The notes under the pieces: generated by a model
The model's database searches: none
Told to the model about the DNA's origin: nothing
What the model saw: the letters and a program-made list of their open reading frames with translations, nothing else
Translations under genes and position numbers: made by a program
Assembly (NCBI GenBank): GCA_014859655.1
Contig: JACUTT010000005.1
Location: 1-64,000, forward strand
DNA length: 64,000 nucleotides
From: Campylobacterales bacterium
Lineage (GTDB): Bacteria > Campylobacterota > Campylobacteria > Campylobacterales > Sulfurimonadaceae
Direction of reading: 5' to 3'
In this document: positions 1-10,258 of the stretch, piece by piece
Layout of the letters: each line of letters opens with the position of its first letter
Numbering within the stretch: the first letter of the stretch is position 1

Positions 1-1
1 T

Positions 2-46
2 GATTGTGAACATCTCTCTATCGCTGAAGGCAACTGGGGTTTTTAG
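2..46 (+). CDS. 3' end of an unidentified gene (partial)
   Basis: An open frame runs in from the left edge and encodes 14 residues, DCEHLSIAEGNWGF, before a TAG stop at 44-46. The residue mix looks like a genuine C-terminus, but too little is left to assign a family. The stop lies inside a copy of a short dispersed repeat (41-63). It could also be chance reading of intergenic DNA. Confidence 0.3.
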   Translation, partial: DCEHLSIAEGNWGF

Positions 47-63
47 AGGTGCCCTATAGTAAG
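41..63 (+). repeat. Dispersed intergenic element, copy 1 (core GAGGYGCCCT)
   Basis: TTTTAGAGGTGCCCTATAGT followed by AAG. Nearly the same string recurs at 1616-1638, and its core recurs at 18945-18961, 34236-34252 (reverse) and 40674-40688, always outside genes. The core contains the near-palindrome GGYGCC. Function unknown. Confidence 0.6.
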
Positions 64-133
64 GGTTTGGTTTTATGTTTTAGAAAAAGAGACTGCCCCG
101 ATAAGGGGCGAGGGAGAAGGGTCTGCGGAGTTC

Positions 134-1638
<1,505 letters not shown>

Positions 1639-1711
1639 TACGAAAACTATTTGCAAAGAGGTTTACGGAATTTTCTTCTGAATTGGTATCAAAAAGGCTG
1701 TTAGGTTTGGT

Positions 1712-1717
1712 TATAAT
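1712..1717 (+). promoter_or_regulatory. Possible -10 box upstream of the ATPase gene
   Basis: TATAAT matches the sigma-70 consensus -10 exactly and lies 111 bases before the ATPase start. No convincing -35 at the usual distance is visible, as expected for many Campylobacterota promoters. The tandem repeat at 1728-1765 would fall in the initially transcribed region. Confidence 0.4.
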
Positions 1718-1727
1718 CCTAATCAGT

Positions 1728-1765
1728 GTGTTGAGACAAAATCTTCGTGTTGAGACAAAATCTTC
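1728..1765 (+). repeat. Two exact 19-bp tandem copies upstream of the ATPase gene
   Basis: GTGTTGAGACAAAATCTTC occurs twice head to tail (1728-1746, 1747-1765) with no spacer. It may be a recent slippage duplication or a pair of regulator sites in the leader of the ATPase operon. Confidence 0.85.
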
Positions 1766-1827
1766 TGCGATAAAGCACAAAGAGGAGCTCTTCGCTTTCA
1801 TAAAAATTAGGCTAAACGAGAGGAATC

Positions 1828-4533
1828 ATGATGGAAAATAACCCTATTTGGCATAATCTCAGCAGTGAGAGTGTCTTAAGCGAGGCAGGCAGTTCCACGG
1901 CGGGCCTCAGCCCGGAGGAGGCGGCAAAGCGCTTGGAGACAAACGGTCCAAACCGTCTTCCCGAGCCTCCGGGGCGCAGCGCCTGGATGCGTTTTTTGCT
2001 CCAGTTTCACAACATCCTTATCTATGTGCTGCTTGGCGCAGCTGTTGTTACGGCCCTGCTTGATCACCTCATCGACACCCTCGTCATCCTTGCTGTCGTC
2101 ATCGCCAATGCGGTCATCGGGTTTATTCAAGAAGGCAAGGCCGAAAAGGCGCTTGATGCCATCAAGCAGATGCTCTCCTTGAAGGCGGCCGTTGTCCGCG
2201 GCGGAAAACGCATGAGCGTGCAGGGCGAAGCCCTTGTCGTGGGCGATATTGTCCTGCTCGAAGCGGGAGACAAGGTCCCCGCCGATATGCGTCTGATCCA
2301 GATTCACGGTTTGCAGGTGCAGGAGGCGATCCTGACCGGAGAGTCCCTGGCGGTGGACAAGCAGACTTCTCCCGTTGGACAGGAGGTGACGCTTGGAGAC
2401 CGCACCTGCATGGCCTTCAGTGGAACCACGGTCACCTCGGGCACGGCCCAGGGCGTGGTGATTTCCACCGGCGCGCAGACACAGATTGGGCGCATCAGCG
2501 GGCTTCTTCAGAGCGTACAGACCCTGACTACACCGCTGGTGGAGCAGATGGACAGCTTTGCCAAGTGGCTGACCTTTTTTATTTTGGGTCTTTCGGCGCT
2601 TATTATGGCTTACGGACTTTTGGCGACCGAGCAGGTCTTTGATGAGCTTTTTATGGCCATTGTCGGGCTTGCGGTTGCGGCTATTCCTGAGGGCTTGCCG
2701 GCGGTATTGACGATTACGCTTGCCGTAGGCGTGCAGTCGATGGCGGGCCGCAATGCCATCGTTCGCCGTCTGCCTGCTATTGAGACCATCGGCGCCGTTT
2801 CGGTCATCTGTTCGGACAAGACGGGCACGCTTACGCGCAATGAGATGATGGTGGCGACAGTTGCCCTGAAGGGAAAAGAGCTTGACGTCAAAGGCGAGGG
2901 GTATGAGCCGATAGGCGACATTAAAGAGGGAGAGCAGAATATTTCCCCGCAAGAGAACAGCATACTCTCGCTGATGGCCCATGTGAGCATACTGTGCAAC
3001 GATGCCGAGCTGAAAAATGACGGGGGAGAGTGGAGTGTCGAGGGCGATCCTATGGAGGGCGCACTGCTGAGTTTTGCTGCCAAAACGCAGAACGATCCCG
3101 GCAACTTCCGCAGCGAGTATCCGCGCACCGACCTTATCCCTTTTGACGCCAAGTATCAGTATATGGCGACCCTTAATCACAACCATGACGGCGATGCTTT
3201 CGTCTATGTCAAGGGCGCACCGGAACGCATCCTGGCCTTGTGCAGCCATGTTCTGCGCGAGGATGGAGAACTGGGTGAAACGGCGCACTCACAGTGGGAA
3301 GAATGCATCGAGACCATTGCCGCGCAGGGACAGAGGGTATTGGGACTGGCCTACAAACGGGTCGATACCTCCCAGACCGTCTTGCAGCACAGCGATCTTG
3401 AAGAGGGGCTTATATTGCTGGGGCTAGTGGGCCTGATTGATCCGCCGCGCCGCGAAGCGATTGAGGCTGTTGCCGAGTGCCACAGTGCGGGCATAGAGGT
3501 GAAGATGATCACCGGAGACCATGCACTCACCGCCGCCGCCATCGGTAGGCAGATCGGGCTGAAGCAGCATCAAGAGGTGCTTACCGGTGCGCAGATCAAT
3601 GCCTTGAGCGATGAGGAGCTTTTTGACGCCGTGCTCCGCACAGACATCTTCGCCCGCACCACCCCTGAGCACAAGCTGCGTCTGGTGATGGCGCTGCAGT
3701 CGCACGGGATGACGGTCGCGATGACGGGTGACGGGGTGAACGATGCTCCTGCGCTTAAGCGCGCCGACGCCGGGATCGCCATGGGACAAAAAGGAAGCGA
3801 AGCGGCCAAAGAGGCCTCGGAGCTGGTATTGGCAGATGACAACTTCGCCTCTATCGCCGCAGCGGTGCGCGAGGGACGGACAGTGTATAACAACATCAAA
3901 AAAGTGATCAGCTGGACCCTGCCGACCAATGCGGGGGAGGCCTCGGTCATTATCCTGGCCCTGATGTTCGGGATGATGCTTCCGATAACGCCTATCCAGA
4001 TCCTATGGGTCAATATGATCACCGCCGTGACGCTGGGCATCGCGCTGGCCTTCGAGCCGACCGACGAGGATACGATGCGCCGCGCGCCGCGTAAACGCAA
4101 GGAACCGCTTTTGGGCGGGGAGCTGCTATGGCACATCAGCTTTGTGGCGACGCTCTTTATCGCGGGGGTCTTCGGTATGTATCACTATGCGCTCGAAGAG
4201 GACAAGGGGATCGATTATGCCCGTACCGTGGCTTTTAACACCCTTGTTGTCATGGAGATCTTTCACCTCTTCTACATCCGCAATATGCACAGCCGCAGGC
4301 TTACTATAAAGATGCTCCGCGGCACCAAGGCACTCTGGATCGCAGTGGGGATCGTCGTGGTCGCCCAGCTTGCCGCTACCTATACGCCGCTGCTGCAGGG
4401 CGTCTTTGCGACGCGATCACTTGAGCTAGACGAGGGGATGCTTATCCTCGGTGTGGGAATACTACTCTTTGTCATTGTCGAGAGTGAAAAACAGCTGCGA
4501 ATGCGTCTTAAAAAAGCAGACAAGAAACAATAA
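1828..4533 (+). CDS. P2-type cation-transporting ATPase
   Basis: ATP-driven cation pump of the inner membrane, 901 aa, full length for the P2A-like group. In order: N-terminal cation-ATPase domain (about 1-80), membrane pair, actuator domain with TGES, PEGLP in M4 (287-291), phosphorylation loop DKTGTLT with Asp330, nucleotide domain with KGAPE, hinge TGDGVNDAP (633 on), and C-terminal helices. Compared with the SERCA calcium sites, the Glu of PEGLP, Asn701 and Glu704 of M5 and Asn729 and Thr732 of M6 are kept, but the position equivalent to SERCA Asp800 is Ala733. Calcium transport is therefore uncertain; Na+, K+, H+ or Mn2+ are possible. Start chosen at the first of two adjacent ATG codons behind GAGAGG. 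The antiporter gene follows with no gap, so co-transcription is likely. Confidence 0.92.
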   Translation: MMENNPIWHNLSSESVLSEAGSSTAGLSPEEAAKRLETNGPNRLPEPPGRSAWMRFLLQFHNILIYVLLGAAVVTALLDHLIDTLVILAVVIANAVIGFIQEGKAEKALDAIKQMLSLKAAVVRGGKRMSVQGEALVVGDIVLLEAGDKVPADMRLIQIHGLQVQEAILTGESLAVDKQTSPVGQEVTLGDRTCMAFSGTTVTSGTAQGVVISTGAQTQIGRISGLLQSVQTLTTPLVEQMDSFAKWLTFFILGLSALIMAYGLLATEQVFDELFMAIVGLAVAAIPEGLPAVLTITLAVGVQSMAGRNAIVRRLPAIETIGAVSVICSDKTGTLTRNEMMVATVALKGKELDVKGEGYEPIGDIKEGEQNISPQENSILSLMAHVSILCNDAELKNDGGEWSVEGDPMEGALLSFAAKTQNDPGNFRSEYPRTDLIPFDAKYQYMATLNHNHDGDAFVYVKGAPERILALCSHVLREDGELGETAHSQWEECIETIAAQGQRVLGLAYKRVDTSQTVLQHSDLEEGLILLGLVGLIDPPRREAIEAVAECHSAGIEVKMITGDHALTAAAIGRQIGLKQHQEVLTGAQINALSDEELFDAVLRTDIFARTTPEHKLRLVMALQSHGMTVAMTGDGVNDAPALKRADAGIAMGQKGSEAAKEASELVLADDNFASIAAAVREGRTVYNNIKKVISWTLPTNAGEASVIILALMFGMMLPITPIQILWVNMITAVTLGIALAFEPTDEDTMRRAPRKRKEPLLGGELLWHISFVATLFIAGVFGMYHYALEEDKGIDYARTVAFNTLVVMEIFHLFYIRNMHSRRLTIKMLRGTKALWIAVGIVVVAQLAATYTPLLQGVFATRSLELDEGMLILGVGILLFVIVESEKQLRMRLKKADKKQ

Positions 4534-6285
4534 ATGGGATTCATGGAGCTCATAGAGATCATCCATCAGAACCCTTTTTATGAGGTCGCGGCGCTGGTGA
4601 TGATGGCCGCTGTTGTCGGTTTTGTCGGCTTGCTGCTGCGCCAGCCTATGATCGTCAGCTTCATCGCCGTGGGGATAATGGCCGGGCCGTCGATGCTCAA
4701 TATCGTCGAGTCGCAGGAGCTTATCGGTCTGCTGGCCGAGCTTGGCATTTCCCTGCTGCTCTTTTTGGTGGGACTCAAGCTCGACGTGAAGCTCATCCGC
4801 TCTCTGGGCCTCGTCTCGCTAGCGACAGGGCTGGGACAGGTGCTTTTCACCTCGCTCTTTGGTTTTTTCGTAGGCCTGGCTCTGGGTTTTGATACCCTTG
4901 CCTCGCTCTATATCGCGGTCGCGCTCACCTTTTCAAGCACCATCATCATTGTCAAGCTCCTCTCGGACAAAAAAGAGGTGGACTCCCTGCACGGGCGTAT
5001 TGCCATCGGTTTTTTGATCGTTCAGGATCTCTTTGTTGTGATAGCGATGATGGTTCTCTCCTCTTTTGGCATCGGTGATCAGGGCGAGGGAGATGCTATG
5101 GCGCGCGTGGGAACGGTGCTCTTTTATGGGGCTATTATGCTCCTTATTGTCATCCTTTTTATCCGCTTTGTGGCGAATCCTCTGGTCGAACGGATGGCCC
5201 ATTCGCCCGAATTGCTGATCACCTTTGCCATCGGCTGGGCTGCTTTGCTTGCCGCACTGGGAAGCCATTTCGGTTTTAGCAAAGAGCTCGGGGGACTTTT
5301 GGCTGGAGTCTCGCTTGCCACGACGGTCTACCGCGAGATCATAGTCGCGCGCATGGCGGCACTTCGGGATTTTCTGCTTCTGTTTTTCTTTATTGCTCTG
5401 GGATCTCATCTGGACCTCTCGATGCTGGGCGAACAGATCGGTGCAGCCCTGATCTTCTCGCTTTTTGTGCTTATCGGCAATCCCATCATCGTTATGGCCA
5501 TTATGGGCTATCTGGGATACCGCAAGCGTACGGGTTTTTTGGCGGGGCTGACGGTTGCGCAAATCAGCGAGTTTTCGCTTATCTTCATGGCCATGGGACT
5601 CTCGCTCGGGCATCTCTCTTCGGACGCGCTGGGGCTTGTGACGCTGGTGGGGTTGATCACCATTGCCGGTTCGGTCTATATGATCAGCTACTCTCACCGC
5701 CTGTATGACTATCTTGAGCCGATATTAGGCATCTTTGAACGCCGTGTGGCCTCGCGCGAGAGCAAAAGCGGCTTCAATGTGCCCTTGGGTGCACGCTATG
5801 ATATTATCCTTTTCGGGGCTGGCCGCTATGGCAATGCCCTTGCCCAGGCTCTGAAAAAATCGGGCAAAAAGCTGCTGATCGTCGACTTTAATCCCGAAGA
5901 GGTACTGCATCAGCGGCGGCGCGGTTTTGATGCGGTGTATGGGGATGCAAGCGACCAGGAGTTTATTGCTTCGCTGCCGCTGGAAGGAGTGGGGTATATC
6001 ATCCTTGCCATGTCGCAGTACCATTCCAGCCTGCAGCACGAAGACCCGAGGATCGTTCTTCTGGATGCCTTGAAGCAGCATGGCTACAGGGGCAAGATCG
6101 CCCTGACGGTGCAGCAGCACAACATCGAGGAGGCAAGGGAACAAAAATGGCTCGAAGCACACGGGGCTTCTTTGGTCTTTGTCCCCTACCACGACGCCGC
6201 GCACTATGCCGTTGAAAAAATCGAAGATGATATAAGAAGAACACTTATCAACACCACACAAGGAGAGAACTATGCACCACTTTAA
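4534..6285 (+). CDS. CPA2-family cation:proton antiporter with TrkA-N domain (Kef-like)
   Basis: Inner-membrane monovalent cation/proton antiporter, 583 aa. About twelve hydrophobic segments fill residues 10-395 (Na_H_Exchanger fold, with repeated glycine-rich runs such as LLFLVGLKLD), followed by a soluble RCK/TrkA-N nucleotide-binding domain from about 420, showing GAGRYGNALAQAL and an acidic strand end in IVDFNPE. This is the KefB/KefC layout, but the glutathione-sensing residues cannot be judged by eye. The start codon directly abuts the ATPase stop; a second ATG nine bases on has GGGA upstream and is an alternative. The gene overlaps the next one by 14 bases, so ATPase, antiporter and UspA form one operon, presumably for ion and pH homeostasis. 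Confidence 0.92.
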   Translation: MGFMELIEIIHQNPFYEVAALVMMAAVVGFVGLLLRQPMIVSFIAVGIMAGPSMLNIVESQELIGLLAELGISLLLFLVGLKLDVKLIRSLGLVSLATGLGQVLFTSLFGFFVGLALGFDTLASLYIAVALTFSSTIIIVKLLSDKKEVDSLHGRIAIGFLIVQDLFVVIAMMVLSSFGIGDQGEGDAMARVGTVLFYGAIMLLIVILFIRFVANPLVERMAHSPELLITFAIGWAALLAALGSHFGFSKELGGLLAGVSLATTVYREIIVARMAALRDFLLLFFFIALGSHLDLSMLGEQIGAALIFSLFVLIGNPIIVMAIMGYLGYRKRTGFLAGLTVAQISEFSLIFMAMGLSLGHLSSDALGLVTLVGLITIAGSVYMISYSHRLYDYLEPILGIFERRVASRESKSGFNVPLGARYDIILFGAGRYGNALAQALKKSGKKLLIVDFNPEEVLHQRRRGFDAVYGDASDQEFIASLPLEGVGYIILAMSQYHSSLQHEDPRIVLLDALKQHGYRGKIALTVQQHNIEEAREQKWLEAHGASLVFVPYHDAAHYAVEKIEDDIRRTLINTTQGENYAPL

Positions 6286-7207
6286 AAATATACTCTATGC
6301 GATGAGCATGGCAGGCGAAGAGACGGAGGGGCTGAAACAGGCGCTTTCACTTGCGCGAAACGATGAGGCTGCCTTGAAGGTTTTGGCGCTTTACCCCGCC
6401 TTGCCGACCAGACTGCAGGCGCAAAAAGATGCCTTTGAAGCCTTTTTGGCCCAACGGACAGAGGATGCCCTTGTGCACGCACGCCAAATCGTGCCGGCAG
6501 AGCTGCCGGAACTGGTGCTGGAGGTCATAGAAAGTGAACTTCCTCTTGCGGTGGGGCTGACGCGCTATGTGATTCGCCACGAGCATGACCTTCTCGTCAA
6601 AGAGGCGGAGCCCACGGAGTCGGAGGGCTTCAAGGCGCTCGACATGACCCTGTTGCGCAAATGCCCCAGCGCCGTCTGGCTTGCGCGTCCTATTGCGCAT
6701 TCGCGCGAAAAGATCCGCGTTGCGGTGGCCATTGATCCTCTCGCCGAAGGGGAGAATGCCCGCGACCTTTCGATACGGCTTCTCCAGGCTGCCCGCGCGG
6801 TTGCGGACAGCTGCAGCGGAACACTCGACATCGTCTCCTTCTGGGAATATGCCTATGAGAACTATCTGCGTCACAGCAGCTGGGTAAGCGTCTCAACAGA
6901 GGAGATTGTCGACACCGTCCAAAGCGCACAGGCGGACCACCTCGCACAATTAAAGGAGCTGATAAGAGCCTCGGGCATTCAGGGTGAGCAGCGCATCTAT
7001 CATCTGCGTGGGGAAGCGGCGGAACGGCTCGCACCCTTTGCGAAAGAGAAGGGCGTGGACATCATGGTGATGGGCACAGTCGCGCGCACCGGTATAGCCG
7101 GTTTTCTTATCGGCAACACGGCGGAAAATGTTTTTGAAAAGCTCAGCTGCTCTCTTTTGACGCTAAAACCCCACGGTTATCTCTCCCCGATCTTGGCATA
7201 CGACTAA
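6272..7207 (+). CDS. Tandem universal stress protein (UspE-like)
   Basis: Cytoplasmic protein of 311 aa made of two Usp domains in tandem (about 1-145 and 150-305). The second carries the ATP-type motif VMGTVARTGIAGFLIGNTAE, matching G-2x-G-9x-G-(S/T/N), so nucleotide binding is likely in the second half; the first half lacks a clear motif. The start is backed by AAGGAGA seven bases upstream, inside the 3' end of the antiporter gene. Usp proteins commonly sit beside transporters and modulate them. Here two double-Usp genes bracket a SulP gene, suggesting regulation of ion or anion uptake under energy stress; that role is inference. Confidence 0.9.
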   Translation: MHHFKNILYAMSMAGEETEGLKQALSLARNDEAALKVLALYPALPTRLQAQKDAFEAFLAQRTEDALVHARQIVPAELPELVLEVIESELPLAVGLTRYVIRHEHDLLVKEAEPTESEGFKALDMTLLRKCPSAVWLARPIAHSREKIRVAVAIDPLAEGENARDLSIRLLQAARAVADSCSGTLDIVSFWEYAYENYLRHSSWVSVSTEEIVDTVQSAQADHLAQLKELIRASGIQGEQRIYHLRGEAAERLAPFAKEKGVDIMVMGTVARTGIAGFLIGNTAENVFEKLSCSLLTLKPHGYLSPILAYD

Positions 7208-7234
7208 GGCACTTTATGCTAAACTGCGGGTTCA

Positions 7235-7253
7235 TACTGCTCCATGAGCAGTA
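7235..7253. promoter_or_regulatory. 8-bp hairpin between uspA and the SulP gene
   Basis: TACTGCTC-CAT-GAGCAGTA is a perfect stem with a three-base loop in the 96-base gap. No T-run follows, so it is a weak terminator at best. An attenuator or operator separating two transcription units is also possible. Confidence 0.45.
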
Positions 7254-7303
7254 GATGATCCCGCTTCTGCTTGGATCATTACAAAAAAACCCAAAGGATT
7301 TTA

Positions 7304-8797
7304 ATGCTAATTTACTCAAGTCGCAAGGAGTGGTTCGGCAATATTCGCGGCGATCTGCTTGCCGGTGTCGTTGTCGCACTCGCCCTTATTCCCGAGGCGA
7401 TTGCCTTTTCTATTATCGCAGGGGTCGATCCCAAAGTGGGGCTGTATGCCTCCTTTTGTATCTCTGTTGTTATCGCCTTTGTGGGCGGGCGGACGGGGAT
7501 GATCACTGCCGCCACAGGCGCGATGGCCCTTTTGATGGTGACGCTGGTCAAAGAACACGGGCTCGAATACCTCCTTGCCGCTACCTTGCTGACGGGCGTC
7601 CTCCAGATCTTGCTGGGCTACCTGAAGATCGCCTACCTGATGAGCTTTGTTGCCCGCGCGGTTGTGATCGGTTTTGTCAATGCTCTGGCGATTTTGATCT
7701 TTATGGCGCAACTGCCCGAACTCACCAACGTCACCTGGCATGTCTACGCATTGACGGCGGCGGGATTGGGACTCATCTATCTTTTTCCTTATGTGCCCAA
7801 AATCGGCAAATTGCTTCCTTCTCCATTGGTGATGATCTTTGTGTTGACCGTAGTCGTGCTGTTTATGGGCATCGATGTACGTACCGTCGGCGATATGGGA
7901 GAGATGCCGGATACCCTGCCGATCTTCCTCTGGCCTGATGTGCCTTTGAACTTTGAGACACTTTCCATCATCTTCCCCTACTCTGCCGCACTGGCGATAG
8001 TGGGGCTTCTCGAGTCGCTGATGACCGCGACGATCGTGGACGATCTCACCGATACCAAAAGTGACAAGCACCGCGAATGTAAGGCGCAGGGAGTGGCCAA
8101 TATCGCCTCGGGCTGTCTTGGCGGTATGGCAGGCTGTGCGATGATAGGACAGTCCATTATCAACATCAAGTCCGGCGGCCGCGGTCGTCTCTCCACCTTT
8201 GCGGCAGGTTTCTTTCTGCTGATCATGGTGGTCTTTTTAAGCGACTACCTTTCCATCATACCGATGGCCGCACTGGTGGCCGTCATGATCATGGTCGCCA
8301 TTGGTACCTTTGACTGGGGCTATCTCAAACAGATGAAAACCTTTCCGCTTTCGACCAATATCGTCGTTGTCGCGACGGTCATCGTCGTCGTTGCGACGCA
8401 CAACCTTGCCTACGGCGTACTTACCGGTGTCCTGCTCGCTTCGCTCTTTTTCGCGAACAAGATCAGCCACTTTATGTATGTCAACAGTAGTATCGATGCC
8501 TCCGGAGAGGTGCGCACCTACACGGTCATCGGGCAGATATTTTTCAACTCCTCCGACAGGTTTAGCGATTTCTTTGATTTTAAAGAGGTTGTGGATAAAG
8601 TAGTGATCGATCTTAGCAAGGCGCACTTTTGGGACATCTCTGCTGTCGGCGCCCTTGACAAGACTGTCATCAAGTTCCGCCGCGAAGGGACAGAGGTTGA
8701 GCTGATCGGACAAAACGAGGCAACACAAACTATCATCGACCGTTTCGGGGTGCATGACAAACCCGAAGAGTTACAAAACGTTCTGGGAGGACACTGA
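7304..8797 (+). CDS. SulP-family anion transporter with STAS domain
   Basis: Inner-membrane anion permease of 497 aa. The start ATG at 7304 has AAAGGA upstream; a TTG eleven codons earlier is in frame but lacks a better site. Residues about 10-385 form a Sulfate_transp domain of 10-14 helices beginning [20 protein letters not shown], the SulP signature. A C-terminal STAS domain (about 390-497) holds the strand-helix run [20 protein letters not shown]. SulP members move sulfate, bicarbonate, or other anions; the substrate cannot be read here. Flanking UspA genes and close proximity to cation transporters fit bicarbonate or sulfate uptake coupled to ion balance, but this is inference. It overlaps the next gene by one base. 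Confidence 0.93.
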   Translation: MLIYSSRKEWFGNIRGDLLAGVVVALALIPEAIAFSIIAGVDPKVGLYASFCISVVIAFVGGRTGMITAATGAMALLMVTLVKEHGLEYLLAATLLTGVLQILLGYLKIAYLMSFVARAVVIGFVNALAILIFMAQLPELTNVTWHVYALTAAGLGLIYLFPYVPKIGKLLPSPLVMIFVLTVVVLFMGIDVRTVGDMGEMPDTLPIFLWPDVPLNFETLSIIFPYSAALAIVGLLESLMTATIVDDLTDTKSDKHRECKAQGVANIASGCLGGMAGCAMIGQSIINIKSGGRGRLSTFAAGFFLLIMVVFLSDYLSIIPMAALVAVMIMVAIGTFDWGYLKQMKTFPLSTNIVVVATVIVVVATHNLAYGVLTGVLLASLFFANKISHFMYVNSSIDASGEVRTYTVIGQIFFNSSDRFSDFFDFKEVVDKVVIDLSKAHFWDISAVGALDKTVIKFRREGTEVELIGQNEATQTIIDRFGVHDKPEELQNVLGGH

Positions 8798-9648
8798 TGA
8801 AAGAAGAAAACAACACTATACTGGCCTGCATCGACGCCACACAGCAGAGCTCGGTCGTCAGCGACTATGCCATCTGGATGGCACAGCGTATTTCAAGACC
8901 CCTGCACTTTATCAACACGATAGAGCACCACAGCAAGACTCCGCAGAGTAATCTGAGCGGCAACATCGGACTCGGAGCACGGGACGACCTTCTCGAAAGC
9001 CTCGCCGGCGAAGAGGAGCAGCAGAGCCGCGAGCTTCTGGCCAAGGGCAAGACTTCCCTTCAGCATGCCAAAGAGCAAGCCGAAGTAGCGGGAGTAAAGG
9101 CCACAGCCTCTCAGCGCCACGGAATGCTTTATGAAAATCTGGCAGAACTGGAGAAGGAGATACGCGTTTTGGTGCTCGGCCGCAGCGGGGAATCGCTCAA
9201 GAGTCCCGTCGGAGGGCAGGTAGAAGAGGTAATCCGTCTTCTGCACAAACCCATCCTGCTCGTTGGCAAAGCCTTCAGCGCTCCCAAAAGCATCATGCTG
9301 GCCTATGACGGTACTCCGAGCAGCAACAAGGCCCTTGAGATGGTGGCAACAAGCCGGCTCTTTCAGACCCTTGACTGCCATGTCGTCAACGTCAATGACA
9401 GCTCCGCTGTTTCTCAAAAACTCCTTGACAAGGCAAAAGAGCTCCTTGAAAAGAGTGCTATAGCAGCGAGTTACACCTCTTTGCAGGGCGAGGCGGTCTC
9501 TCGGTTGAGCAGCTATCTGAATGAAAATAACATCGACATCATGGTGATGGGCGCCTTCAGCCACAACAGGCTGCGCGACGCGCTTTTTGGAAGCTTTACC
9601 GCCAAGCTCATCTCCGGCACGGACAAGCCGCTGCTTCTGTTGCGCTGA
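8797..9648 (+). CDS. Tandem universal stress protein
   Basis: A 283-aa cytoplasmic protein with two Usp domains (about 1-155, 160-283). The second begins IMLAYDGTPSSNKALEM and ends with VMGAFSHNRLRDALFGSFTA before a Leu-rich last strand, the Usp nucleotide-binding consensus. The first has the related LVLGRSGESLKSPVGGQVEE. The start overlaps the SulP stop (TGATG), giving translational coupling, so this Usp is probably a dedicated partner of the SulP transporter. It is a different Usp lineage from the one at 6272. Confidence 0.9.
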   Translation: MKEENNTILACIDATQQSSVVSDYAIWMAQRISRPLHFINTIEHHSKTPQSNLSGNIGLGARDDLLESLAGEEEQQSRELLAKGKTSLQHAKEQAEVAGVKATASQRHGMLYENLAELEKEIRVLVLGRSGESLKSPVGGQVEEVIRLLHKPILLVGKAFSAPKSIMLAYDGTPSSNKALEMVATSRLFQTLDCHVVNVNDSSAVSQKLLDKAKELLEKSAIAASYTSLQGEAVSRLSSYLNENNIDIMVMGAFSHNRLRDALFGSFTAKLISGTDKPLLLLR

Positions 9649-9649
9649 T

Positions 9650-10175
9650 CTTGCCCAAGCACTGCTTAAAGCACAAAATACCGTCGACAACTATGTATTG
9701 ACCTCCATCAAAAACGAAAGCGGCGATTATATCGAGCGCGCGGACGCAATTTTGAAGAAGTACAACTTTATCCAGCTGGTCTATGAGGTGGACAAAGAGT
9801 TCACGCAGGTGCGTCCGGTGATCTGTCGGCGTAACAGCAAAGCCGGCAGCCTCAAGTGCGACAAGAGCCACTGTTTCACCAAGCTGATGCTCGACGAGCA
9901 GGGGTTTTATATCCCCAACCCCTATATCCACTACCGTACCGGCAAGGCGAGCATCACGGTGACTTTGGGGATCGCTGTCTTTGACCTGGCCAAACAGATC
10001 ATGGAACATGATTGTCATCGCGCTCTCTATCGAGACTTTGATGGTGGTTTTCAAGATCACACTTGACGACTACACTCAGCTGCTCTCGGCCTTTTACCTG
10101 CTGATAGGAACGACGGCGATGTTCGTCGGTCTGGCCTACTTCTACAAGACTATCACCAGCGCCAGCTTGCACTAA
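9650..10175 (+). pseudogene. Broken PDC-type sensor gene
   Basis: From just after the Usp stop an open frame reads AQNTVDNYVLTSIKN and then an extracytoplasmic PDC/Cache-like stretch (RADAILKKYNFIQLVYEV, PYIHYRTGKASITVTLGIAV), yet no start codon or ribosome site precedes it, so the N-terminus is missing. Near 10010 the similarity jumps frame: the next frame continues IVIALSIETLMVVFKITL and a final hydrophobic helix ending at 10175. Loss of two bases or gain of one would explain the jump. What remains looks like a membrane-bound PDC sensor without an output domain. The family call is by pattern only. Confidence 0.65.
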
Positions 10176-10258
10176 GTTACGCGCTTTAGGAGCAAAGTCT
10201 ATAAAGCTACCCGCATCCTTTAGATACGGCAGGAAAATTTGCGCTAGGACACGCTGTG

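Noticed and set aside
1876-3288. Long open frame of 470 codons on the minus strand inside the P-type ATPase gene
   Set aside because: It is antisense to a gene with full P-type motifs; its translation shows no domain, and no ribosome site was seen. It follows from codon bias of the real gene.
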